This document shows, piece after piece, positions 24,522-32,748 of a DNA stretch of 64,000 bases. Under the pieces are notes generated by a model. That model was not told the origin of the DNA. It searched no databases and was given only the letters and a program-made list of their open reading frames with translations. Origin of the DNA: Pedobacter paludis (GTDB taxonomy: Bacteria; Bacteroidota; Bacteroidia; Sphingobacteriales; Sphingobacteriaceae); contig NZ_QGNY01000008.1 in NCBI RefSeq assembly GCF_003173575.1, forward strand, positions 186,001 to 250,000, in the 5' to 3' direction. Each line of letters opens with the position of its first letter. Position 1 is the stretch's first letter. The position numbers and the translations under genes were made by a program.

Positions 24522-26309
24522 ATGGAATTTAGATATGTAATAATTCTTATTTGCATTGTTTTCACCATTTTTCTGGTGTTTAAAGAAATTCGTCGTGCTG
24601 ATAAATCGAGGTTGGTTTTGAGATTATTGGCAAGTATTTTTATGATTGCCAGTTTTGCATTTTTGATTATTCCCATTACGTATTCGGTAACGAAAGAAGA
24701 ACCTGCACATGAAATAAATATTTTAACCGAAGGCTTCAAGTTAGATTCTATTTCTACGATAAATGGAAATAAATATGATCTTGACTCTACCCTATTTCCA
24801 AAAACTAAAAGATTAAAAATTAACCACATTGCAGATTTAGTTTACTTTTTAAAGGAACATCCAGAAATCAAGAAAATTAACATTTATGGTTATGGTCTGG
24901 ATGATTCACAATTAAAAGGTCTATCCGATCATCAGATTTCCTTTCATGCTTCTGCCCTTCCCTCAGGGATTGTTTCTGCCAACTGGACAAAGAGATTAAA
25001 TGCTTCTGAAAATTTAAAAATTCAAGGAATCTATAACAATCAAACGAATAAAAACATAAAATTAAAGCTGTTCGGGCTTGGCGCAAGTTTAGATTCAACA
25101 GAAATTAAAGCACATTCAAAAGTTAATTTTTCCTTTCTAAATCGTCCTAAACAACAAGGAAAAGCCATTTATAAACTCTTTGCACTACAAGGAAATGATA
25201 CGCTTTCAGCCGAACCGGTTCCATTTGAGGTGGAGAAAAAAGCGCCAATCCAAGTTTTGATCTTAGCTTCCTTTCCCGATTTTGAATATAAATTCCTTAA
25301 AAAGTGGTTGTATGAAAATCAATATCCAGTCGCTTTTAGAAGTCAGATCAGTAAAAACAAGTACAGTACCGATTTCTTGAACATGAAGGCGGTAAACCTC
25401 AATCAGATTAATCGATCTCTGCTAAAAAATATGGATTTGGTTGTTATCGATGAAGATGAACTTTCTTCGATTTCTGGTGCGGACAAATCTTCGATATACA
25501 ATGCTGTAAATGACGGCATGGGATTAATTGTAAGGGTAACCAACTCTAAACCAAACGGGAACAGCCAAAACTTTAACCAGTACGAAGTTTTATCTTCAAC
25601 CGAAAAGCCGTTATCCTTAAAATCTATAGATAATTTAAAGTTTAATAATTTACCCTTTACGCAAAGCTTATATTTAAAAGCGGGTGCAAATAATCAACCC
25701 CTGATTCTCGATGAAACTGGGAAAATTGTTGTAAATAGCCAGATCAGCGGAATGGGAAAAATTGTAACATCGTCGCTTTCATCAACCTATCAATGGCAAC
25801 TGGCAGGAAAACAAAGCGATTATGGTCGGTTTTGGTTGATGCTATTTGCAAAATCTTTAAGAAAAAAGGTTAAAAATCAATCATTAGAAATATCACCAAA
25901 ATTTCCATCAGTTAACGAAAAATTAAGATTCATTGTGAATTCAGCCGATAGCAAATTGCCTAAAATCTTAATTGATGGTACAAAAATATATCCTAGGCAG
26001 AATATGGAGCTTCCATTTGAGTGGGATGGATTTTTCTGGCCAAAAACACCGGGTTGGGTAATCGCAACAATTAACCAAAAAGCAGAGCGCATATATATTT
26101 ATAAAAAAGAAGATTGGTTAAATTTTAAATCTACATTAAGGCAAACCAAAAATCTCGATTTCTTTAAAAACCAACAGAAGAAGATTATTAAACCAGGCAA
26201 AATGCAGTATTCAACAGAAGATGAAATTTCAAAATGGTGGTTTTTGCTTACTTTTTTAATAACATCGGCATTTCTTTGGTATGAATCTAGAGTTTTAGCG
26301 AATAAATAA
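24522..26309 (+). CDS. membrane protein of the Bat-like operon
   Basis: A 595-residue protein with two membrane helices at the N-terminus (residues ~3-17 and ~28-50) and one near the C-terminus (WWFLLTFLITSAFLWYE), leaving a large periplasmic domain. The centre (PIQVLILASFPDFEYKFLKKWLYEN through DLVVIDEDELSSIS) resembles a class I glutamine-amidotransferase-like fold without an obvious catalytic Cys, as in other proteins of these clusters. It starts two bases after the previous stop. I recognise the setting rather than a named family. Confidence 0.7.
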   Translation: MEFRYVIILICIVFTIFLVFKEIRRADKSRLVLRLLASIFMIASFAFLIIPITYSVTKEEPAHEINILTEGFKLDSISTINGNKYDLDSTLFPKTKRLKINHIADLVYFLKEHPEIKKINIYGYGLDDSQLKGLSDHQISFHASALPSGIVSANWTKRLNASENLKIQGIYNNQTNKNIKLKLFGLGASLDSTEIKAHSKVNFSFLNRPKQQGKAIYKLFALQGNDTLSAEPVPFEVEKKAPIQVLILASFPDFEYKFLKKWLYENQYPVAFRSQISKNKYSTDFLNMKAVNLNQINRSLLKNMDLVVIDEDELSSISGADKSSIYNAVNDGMGLIVRVTNSKPNGNSQNFNQYEVLSSTEKPLSLKSIDNLKFNNLPFTQSLYLKAGANNQPLILDETGKIVVNSQISGMGKIVTSSLSSTYQWQLAGKQSDYGRFWLMLFAKSLRKKVKNQSLEISPKFPSVNEKLRFIVNSADSKLPKILIDGTKIYPRQNMELPFEWDGFFWPKTPGWVIATINQKAERIYIYKKEDWLNFKSTLRQTKNLDFFKNQQKKIIKPGKMQYSTEDEISKWWFLLTFLITSAFLWYESRVLANK

Positions 26310-26398
26310 CCTATTGAAACTAAAATGTTATATTCCTTAAGTCTATTGCTTTAAAGAAATAGCTATATTGGGTTGTTAAATCACCTAAACCGAACCAA

Positions 26399-28033
26399 TT
26401 GAAAAGAAAAGACTTCCTTTACCTATCCGGAATGGGTATGGGCGCTTTGATGCTACCAGATTTCTCTGCGTTTGCAAATCCAATCGACCCACTACAGGCT
26501 CTAGATCGAGTAGATGTAAAAATTAAGAAAGAACTGGCTGATGTTGCACTAAACGCAGCCAAATCTAAAGGCGCAACTTATGTTGACGTACGCATTGGCA
26601 GATATTTAAACCAATTTGTGGCCACTAGAGAAAAACGAGTTCAAGGCGTTGCCAACACAGAATCTTATGGTGTTGGAATTCGCGTTTTGGCGAATGGCTG
26701 TTGGGGTTTTGCAGCAACCAATAAGGTAACCAAGGAAGACATTGCCAAGGCCGCCGAACAAGCAGTTGCTGTTGCAAAGGCAAACTCAAAAATTCAGGGC
26801 GAACCTGTTCAGTTGGCACCGCAGAAGGGTTATGGGGAAGTCAGTTGGAAAACCCCAATAGAAATAAACTCTTTCGAAGTTCCCGTTAAAGAAAAGGTAG
26901 ATCTTTTACTTAATGTAAACGATGTTGCCATGCAAAATGGTGCTAATTTTGTTAATTCTGTACTTTTCGCAGTTAACGAACAAAAATATTTCGCATCTAC
27001 TGATGGTTCTTACATTGATCAGGATGTGCATCGCATTTATCCAACCTTTAACGTAACCAGAATCGATAAAGAATCAGGCAAGTTCAAAACCCGTAATTCG
27101 CTCAGTTCTCCAATGGGAATGGGTTTTGAATATATGCATGCTAGACCAGAAGACAAAGTTGCCGGAATTGTAACCAGATATAAGGGGCGTTACGATATGC
27201 TTGAAGATGCAAAAGCAGCGGCAATTGTTGCTGGTGAAAAAGTTAAGGCAAAATCTGTAGAGCCCGGAAAATACGATTTGGTTTTAGATCCTTCTCATCT
27301 TTGGTTAACCATCCACGAGTCTGTTGGGCATCCTACAGAATTAGATCGTGTTTTGGGTTACGAGGCAAATTATGCTGGAACCAGTTTTCTTACTTTAGAT
27401 AAATGGGAATCGAAAAAATTCAAATTTGGAAGCGATAAGGTAAATATTGTTGCCGATAAAACGCAGGTTGGTTCTTTAGGTGCTGTAGGATATGATGATG
27501 AAGGCGTAAAATGCAAAAAGTGGGATTTGATAAAGGAAGGTGTTTTGGTAAATTATCAGGCCATCCGAGATCAGGCACACATTATTGGCTTAACTGAATC
27601 ACAAGGGTGTTGCTATTCGCAGGGCTGGGACGATGTTCAGTTTCAGCGTATGCCAAATGTTTCTTTACAGCCCGGAAAAGAAAAACTAAGTGTAGATGAT
27701 ATGATCAAAAACGTTGAAAAAGGAATTTATATTATTGGTGATGGCAGTTTTTCAATCGATCAGCAACGCTACAATTTCCAGTTCGGCGGACAGATCTTTT
27801 ACGAAATTAAAGAGGGAAAAATTGTCGGTATGCTAAATGATGTGGCTTACCAAAGCAATACACAGGAATTTTGGAACAGTTGCACAGCTGTATGTGATGA
27901 AAGCGATTATCGCTTAGGTGGATCATTTAACGATGGAAAAGGTCAGCCGGCACAAAGCAGTGCAGTTTCTCATGGAAGCTCAACAACAAGATTTAATGGA
28001 GTTAATGTTATTAATACAGCAAGAAAAATATAA
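26399..28033 (+). CDS. tldD: TldD-family metallopeptidase, Tat-type signal
   Basis: A 544-residue TldD/PmbA-type protein. The catalytic motif HESVGHPTELDRVLGYEANYAG (HExxxH) is intact, with RMPNVSLQPG downstream. In E. coli TldD pairs with TldE to degrade or mature peptides such as microcin B17. The N-terminus MKRKDFLYLSGMGMGALMLP followed by AFA looks like a Tat signal with a KR pair, implying export of the folded enzyme, unlike E. coli TldD. The start is TTG at 26399; a later Met would remove the signal. It lies 89 bp after the Bat-like operon and 2 bp before tldE. Confidence 0.9.
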   Translation: MKRKDFLYLSGMGMGALMLPDFSAFANPIDPLQALDRVDVKIKKELADVALNAAKSKGATYVDVRIGRYLNQFVATREKRVQGVANTESYGVGIRVLANGCWGFAATNKVTKEDIAKAAEQAVAVAKANSKIQGEPVQLAPQKGYGEVSWKTPIEINSFEVPVKEKVDLLLNVNDVAMQNGANFVNSVLFAVNEQKYFASTDGSYIDQDVHRIYPTFNVTRIDKESGKFKTRNSLSSPMGMGFEYMHARPEDKVAGIVTRYKGRYDMLEDAKAAAIVAGEKVKAKSVEPGKYDLVLDPSHLWLTIHESVGHPTELDRVLGYEANYAGTSFLTLDKWESKKFKFGSDKVNIVADKTQVGSLGAVGYDDEGVKCKKWDLIKEGVLVNYQAIRDQAHIIGLTESQGCCYSQGWDDVQFQRMPNVSLQPGKEKLSVDDMIKNVEKGIYIIGDGSFSIDQQRYNFQFGGQIFYEIKEGKIVGMLNDVAYQSNTQEFWNSCTAVCDESDYRLGGSFNDGKGQPAQSSAVSHGSSTTRFNGVNVINTARKI

Positions 28034-28035
28034 TT

Positions 28036-29352
28036 ATGGCCATATTAAGTAAAGAAGAAGCCCAGGCAATACTCAAAAAAGTACTCAGCTTTTCCAAAGC
28101 AGATTTCTGTGAGGTAAGTTTAAATGGATCTGACGGAGGAAATATTCGCTACGCAAGAAATGCTGTTTCAACCGCAGGACAAATAAGCGTAATGAGCCTT
28201 GGTGTGAGCTCGACATTCGGCAAAAAAACAGGATCGGCAACCATTAATGAATTTGATGATGCTTCCTTACAAAAAGTTGTTAAAAGGGCTGAAGAATTGG
28301 CCATGTTGGCTCCAGAAAACCCAGAGTTTATGCCTCCACTTGGTCCACAAACCTTCCCAGAATCTACAACATACAATGCAAATACCGCTGCCATGACGCC
28401 CGATACTAGAGCTGAAATGGTGGGCAAAAGTTTAAGTGTTTCCAAAGCCGCTAATTTAGATGCAGCAGGATTTTTGGAGAATTCTACCCGATTCAATTCG
28501 ATTATGAATTCAAAAGGCTTATTTGCTTACAATAAGGGCACAAACGTATCTTTTTCAGTAACTGTTAGAAATAAACAAGGAACTGGGTCTGGCTACATCG
28601 AACAGGATTTTAACGATCTATCCAAAATGGATACGCTCGCCCTAAGTAAAATTGCTGCCAGCAAAGCAAATGGATCAGCAGGTGCAAAAGCAATCGAGCC
28701 AGGAAAATACACGGTAATTTTAGAACCGCTTGCTGCAAGCGATATGCTTGGCAATATGTTTAGAGGCTTTGATGCAAGAAGCGCAGATGAAGGCAGAAGC
28801 TTTATGAGTAAAAAAGGTGGTGGCACGCGTTTAGGCGAACAGCTTTTTTCAGAAAACGTAAATATTTATTCTGATCCATTAAATTTGGATATTCCTTCAG
28901 CCCCTTGGAATGGAGATGGTTTGCCAATAAAAAGAACACAATGGGTAAAGGATGGGATTGTTAAAAACCTTTCGTACTCGAGATATTGGGCAGCCCAAAA
29001 AGGTGTTGAACCTGTACCATTTAGCAGAAGTATTGTTGTTGAAGGCGGAACACAAAGTCTTGAAGAATTAATTAAAAGCACAGAAAAAGGAATATTGGTT
29101 ACACGCTTTTGGTATATAAGATCTGTTGACCCTCAAACCTTATTGCTAACAGGCCTTACACGTGATGGTACTTTTTACATTGAAAACGGAGAAATAAAAT
29201 TCCCAATTAAAAATTTCAGGTTTAACGAAAGTCCTGTTATTATGCTTAACAATGTAGAAGCATTAGGAAAACCTGTGAGAACTGGAAGCGGAATGATTCC
29301 GCCAATGAAAATTAAGGACTTTACTTTTACATCACTATCAGACGCGATATAA
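28036..29352 (+). CDS. tldE: TldE/PmbA-family protein
   Basis: A 438-residue partner subunit of TldD. It has the PmbA fold (ADFCEVSLNGSDGGNIRYARNAVSTAG, EPGKYTVILEPLAASDMLGNMF, then WVKDGIVKNLSYSRYWA) but lacks the HExxxH zinc motif, as TldE proteins do. In the known complex TldE shapes the heterodimer while TldD holds the active site. It starts three bases after the tldD stop. Unlike its neighbours it has no evident export signal, so how it meets an exported TldD is unclear; co-export by the Tat hitchhiker route is one possibility. Confidence 0.88.
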   Translation: MAILSKEEAQAILKKVLSFSKADFCEVSLNGSDGGNIRYARNAVSTAGQISVMSLGVSSTFGKKTGSATINEFDDASLQKVVKRAEELAMLAPENPEFMPPLGPQTFPESTTYNANTAAMTPDTRAEMVGKSLSVSKAANLDAAGFLENSTRFNSIMNSKGLFAYNKGTNVSFSVTVRNKQGTGSGYIEQDFNDLSKMDTLALSKIAASKANGSAGAKAIEPGKYTVILEPLAASDMLGNMFRGFDARSADEGRSFMSKKGGGTRLGEQLFSENVNIYSDPLNLDIPSAPWNGDGLPIKRTQWVKDGIVKNLSYSRYWAAQKGVEPVPFSRSIVVEGGTQSLEELIKSTEKGILVTRFWYIRSVDPQTLLLTGLTRDGTFYIENGEIKFPIKNFRFNESPVIMLNNVEALGKPVRTGSGMIPPMKIKDFTFTSLSDAI

Positions 29353-29375
29353 ATAAATCTGTCTTTGAGTAAGAT

Positions 29376-29424
29376 GGCTTTGATAAGTTCAAGCTTTAAC
29401 GTTTGAATTTGTCAAAGCTTTTAA
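29376..29424 (+). terminator. long hairpin between tldE and the second tldD
   Basis: Arms 29378-29392 (CTTTGATAAGTTCAA) and 29403-29417 (TTGAATTTGTCAAAG) pair at all 15 positions with two G-U pairs, extended by GG/CT(T) outside, with a 10-base loop and CTTTTAAT after. It could terminate the tldD-tldE transcript, leaving the second tldD under separate control. Confidence 0.6.
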
Positions 29425-29460
29425 TATTGCAATGTTTTTTATCATCTAATTTTTCAAAAA

Positions 29461-31101
29461 TTGAGAAGAAGGGATTTTTTATTTATGACCGGCATTGGCG
29501 TCGGCGCATCAATGCTTGAAAGTGTGCCAGTTTTTGGGCGGTTAATTTCAGTAGAAGAGGCGTTAACACCTGTTGATGTTGCACTTAAAAAGAAAATGGC
29601 TGATGTTGCTTTAAATGCGGCAAAATCTAAAGGGGCAACTTACGCCGATGTTCGAATTGGCAGATACTTAAATCAAGTTATTGCAACTAAAGAAAAACGC
29701 GTAGAAAATGTTGCCAATGCAGAATCATATGGTATGGGTGTTCGGGTTTTGGCTTTTGGATCATGGGGTTTTGCTGCTACAAATAATCTCGATAATGATA
29801 GCATTGCAAAAGCAGCTGCCATGGCTGTAGCAATTGCGAAAGGCAATTCGAAAATAATGAGCGAACCTGTTCAACTTGCGGCACAAAAAGGTTACGGAGA
29901 GGTAAGCTGGAAAACTCCATTAGAGAAAAATGCATTTGAGGTACCCATTACCGATAAGGTTGATTTGTTGCTTAATGTAAATAACGAAGCCTTAAAGGGT
30001 GGTGCAAAATATGTTAACTCCAATCTTTTTATGGTTAACGAACAGAAATATTTTGCTTCAACAGATGGTTCTTATATCGATCAAGATATTCACCGAATTT
30101 GGCCAACGTTTACAGTAACCAAAATTGATGCCGCTGGCGGAAAATTTGAAACCCGTAATGCGTTAAGTGCCCCAATGGGAATGGGTTATGAATATTTAAC
30201 GCCAAAAGACGATGAAAAAATCAAAGGCGGACCAGTTACCATGTATAAAAAACGCTATGATATTTTTGAAGATGTTAAAGAAGCAACGGCTCACATTGAT
30301 GAAAAGTTAAAGGCAAAACCGGTTCAGCCTGGCAAATATGATTTAGTTTTAGATCCCACTCACCTATTCTTAACCATTCACGAATCTGTTGGCCACCCTA
30401 CCGAATTAGATCGGGTTTTGGGTTACGAAGCAAATTATGCAGGTACAAGTTTCCTTACATTGGATAAATGGGAATCAAAAAAATTTAATTTCGGAAGTAA
30501 AAATGTAAATATCCTAGCAGATAAAACTGAAGTTGGTTCGCTCGGAGCTGTGGGCTATGATGATGAAGGCGTAAAATGTGGCAACTGGGATATTATAAAA
30601 GATGGAATTTTAGTTAATTATCAAACCATTAGAGATCAGGCACACATTATCGGTTTAAAAGAATCGCAGGCCTGTTGCTATGCCGATAGTTGGGATAGCA
30701 TCCAATTTCAGAGAATGCCGAATGTTTCGCTTGCTCCCGGAAATGTTGCTTTAACTGCTGCAGAAATGGTAAAAAATGTAGAGAAAGGAATTTATATGTT
30801 TGGCCGAAATTCTTATTCAATTGATCAGCAACGCTATAATTTTCAATTCAGTTCTCAATTGGCTTACGAAATTAAGGAAGGTAAAATCGTTGGCATGTTA
30901 AAAGATGCAGCCTACCAAGCCAATACACAAGAATTCTGGAATTCCTGCACGCAATGTTGCGATAAAAACGATTACCGCTTAGGCGGAACATTTTCTGATG
31001 GAAAAGGTCAGCCAAGCCAGGTAAGTGCCGTATCGCATGGAAGCGCAACCTCTAGATTTAATGGTGTAAACGTTATTAATACAGGCAGAAAGTTAGGTTA
31101 A
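29461..31101 (+). CDS. second TldD-family metallopeptidase, Tat signal
   Basis: A 546-residue paralogue of the TldD at 26399-28033; most residues are identical by eye along the whole length. The zinc motif HESVGHPTELDRVLGYEANYAG is retained, as is RMPNVSLAPG. The N-terminus MRRRDFLFMTGIGVGASML has a full twin-arginine motif. The TTG start at 29461 matches the TTG start of its paralogue. The gene probably arose by duplication of tldD; it follows a hairpin, so it may be expressed separately. With one tldE and two tldD genes, alternative heterodimers are possible, which is an inference. Confidence 0.88.
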   Translation: MRRRDFLFMTGIGVGASMLESVPVFGRLISVEEALTPVDVALKKKMADVALNAAKSKGATYADVRIGRYLNQVIATKEKRVENVANAESYGMGVRVLAFGSWGFAATNNLDNDSIAKAAAMAVAIAKGNSKIMSEPVQLAAQKGYGEVSWKTPLEKNAFEVPITDKVDLLLNVNNEALKGGAKYVNSNLFMVNEQKYFASTDGSYIDQDIHRIWPTFTVTKIDAAGGKFETRNALSAPMGMGYEYLTPKDDEKIKGGPVTMYKKRYDIFEDVKEATAHIDEKLKAKPVQPGKYDLVLDPTHLFLTIHESVGHPTELDRVLGYEANYAGTSFLTLDKWESKKFNFGSKNVNILADKTEVGSLGAVGYDDEGVKCGNWDIIKDGILVNYQTIRDQAHIIGLKESQACCYADSWDSIQFQRMPNVSLAPGNVALTAAEMVKNVEKGIYMFGRNSYSIDQQRYNFQFSSQLAYEIKEGKIVGMLKDAAYQANTQEFWNSCTQCCDKNDYRLGGTFSDGKGQPSQVSAVSHGSATSRFNGVNVINTGRKLG

Positions 31102-31119
31102 TTATGATTTAAGGATTGC

Positions 31120-31545
31120 TTAAATAACCTTTTGAGCAATCCTTAAATACGATTTTTTTAGTAACGCCAGTGCAAGCTCAACATCAGTGTCGCTCTTTAT
31201 GTAAAAGCTGATCCAACCTGATCTTTTAAAAACATGATGCTCTTCTGCTTCTCCTTTACCCATTAAATGTTTCTTGGTTTCTTGATCGAACAAGACATCC
31301 AAAATACCATTACTGTGTACATGGCCAATTTCCTTTTTATTGAAATTAAATTGTGTACCTCCGAATTTGTGCAAACTGATGCTTACTCCTTCCCAACTTA
31401 CAACCTTTTCCTCTAAAGAATCGAGCCAGATTAGTTTTTTAGGTTCAAAAACTGAGAGCCATAGTTTTATTCCACTATCAAATATTAAAGCAGTTAACGG
31501 GATGTTTTTTATAAACCCGAGCCTTTTAACAACGAATGAAAACAT
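31120..31545 (-). CDS. luciferase-domain (DUF5519-type) protein
   Basis: A 141-residue soluble protein. GGTQFNFNKKEIGHVHSNGILDVLF, EAEEHHVFKRSGWISFYIKSDTDVELALALLKKSYLR matches the small domain named luciferase in PF17648 (formerly DUF5519), with the conserved GHVH and HH residues. Light production is not implied. Its start overlaps the stop of the upstream SRPBCC gene by one base, so the two form an operon. Confidence 0.82.
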   Translation of the reverse strand: MFSFVVKRLGFIKNIPLTALIFDSGIKLWLSVFEPKKLIWLDSLEEKVVSWEGVSISLHKFGGTQFNFNKKEIGHVHSNGILDVLFDQETKKHLMGKGEAEEHHVFKRSGWISFYIKSDTDVELALALLKKSYLRIAQKVI

Positions 31546-32483
31546 TATTGTTCGCTAAGTTTTTTAATATGATCCATAACCCTCAAATGTACATTTCTGG
31601 TAATGCTTTCTGCCCAAACATCGTAATACCAAATGGGGAAAACGCGAAGGTTATACCAACTATTACCAATTAGCGTAGTGGTGCCGTTACCATTATCTTT
31701 TAGCAAAAACTGCCCTCTATTAATATCTATGTGTCCCATAATTTCAGGATCTTGTGGCTGTCCAACAATATCAAAAGTTAGGTTTTTATTTACATCAAAA
31801 GCAACAATTTTTTCATCAAATGTATAGCCATTACTAAATATACATTTTCTGCCAGCACCGTATTTGTAACCTGTAACCGTGGTTTGCATTGGGCTAGGCA
31901 TACCAATCTTAAATAACCAGTACTTATTGGGCTGTTTAATTTTATCAAAAGCGACAACGTTTTTCCAGATTTTTGAAGGAGGTGCGTTTATAACAATTTC
32001 ATCAGAAACCATATTTTCATATTGATGATCAGAAATGGAATCGACTACAAAAACCATTAAAAGTAAAGAAACAATACTCACATTTATTGTCTGATTCTTT
32101 TTCCTAAACATCATTTTCCCAATAAATGCACCGGTTATAACAAATACTAAAATCAATGGAGAAACGATAATAAGGCAAATTACACCTTCGCCCAAAAAGA
32201 TGTAGCTGAGTGCAATGGCCAGCAAACTGTTAATTAAAGAATAACCGATAATCGTTTTAGTTTTTAAATGTAAATCTCGCCAAAACCAAGCACTAATAAT
32301 CCCGATAAGGATGGGCAAGATTACAAACTGTGAGTAAACCATTACTCCGTTTTTTTCTACATGTAGTAGCCTATTCACACCAATAATTACGAGTACAAGC
32401 AGATTGGAAACGATAAAGCCTAAAAGTTTGTTAGATTTAGATGATGTATTCATAGCATTTAAATTATTTTCTAAATCAAACAT
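31545..32483 (-). CDS. membrane protein with SRPBCC-type C-terminal domain
   Basis: A 312-residue protein with about five membrane helices in the first 150 residues. The remainder is a START/SRPBCC-like cavity domain: VSDEIVINAPPSKIWKNVVAFDKI at the start, IMGHIDINRGQFLLKDNGNGTTTLIGNSWYN in the middle and a long closing helix ITRNVHLRVMDHIKKL. Such domains bind hydrophobic ligands. The fusion to a membrane region is not one I can name. It is the first gene of a two-gene minus-strand operon. Confidence 0.78.
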   Translation of the reverse strand: MFDLENNLNAMNTSSKSNKLLGFIVSNLLVLVIIGVNRLLHVEKNGVMVYSQFVILPILIGIISAWFWRDLHLKTKTIIGYSLINSLLAIALSYIFLGEGVICLIIVSPLILVFVITGAFIGKMMFRKKNQTINVSIVSLLLMVFVVDSISDHQYENMVSDEIVINAPPSKIWKNVVAFDKIKQPNKYWLFKIGMPSPMQTTVTGYKYGAGRKCIFSNGYTFDEKIVAFDVNKNLTFDIVGQPQDPEIMGHIDINRGQFLLKDNGNGTTTLIGNSWYNLRVFPIWYYDVWAESITRNVHLRVMDHIKKLSEQ

Positions 32484-32748
32484 ACAAAATAAATTATTAA
32501 ACTTTCAAAAGTTATTGAAAATAAAATTATAAATAGAACTTTTATTATCGGAGCTCAATCATCAAAAGGTATCACAGTAAGCACACAACATTCATCATCT
32601 AACTCTTCATTAGCTCATTCTAGTCATAATGTGTTACAGTGTAGACATTTGTCAATAATACACGCCTAAAAGTTTTAAAATTTTAAGGTATTTTTTAAAT
32701 AATTACTAACTTCAAATATAAGTTTGCTTCTAACTACATCCCTTACTT

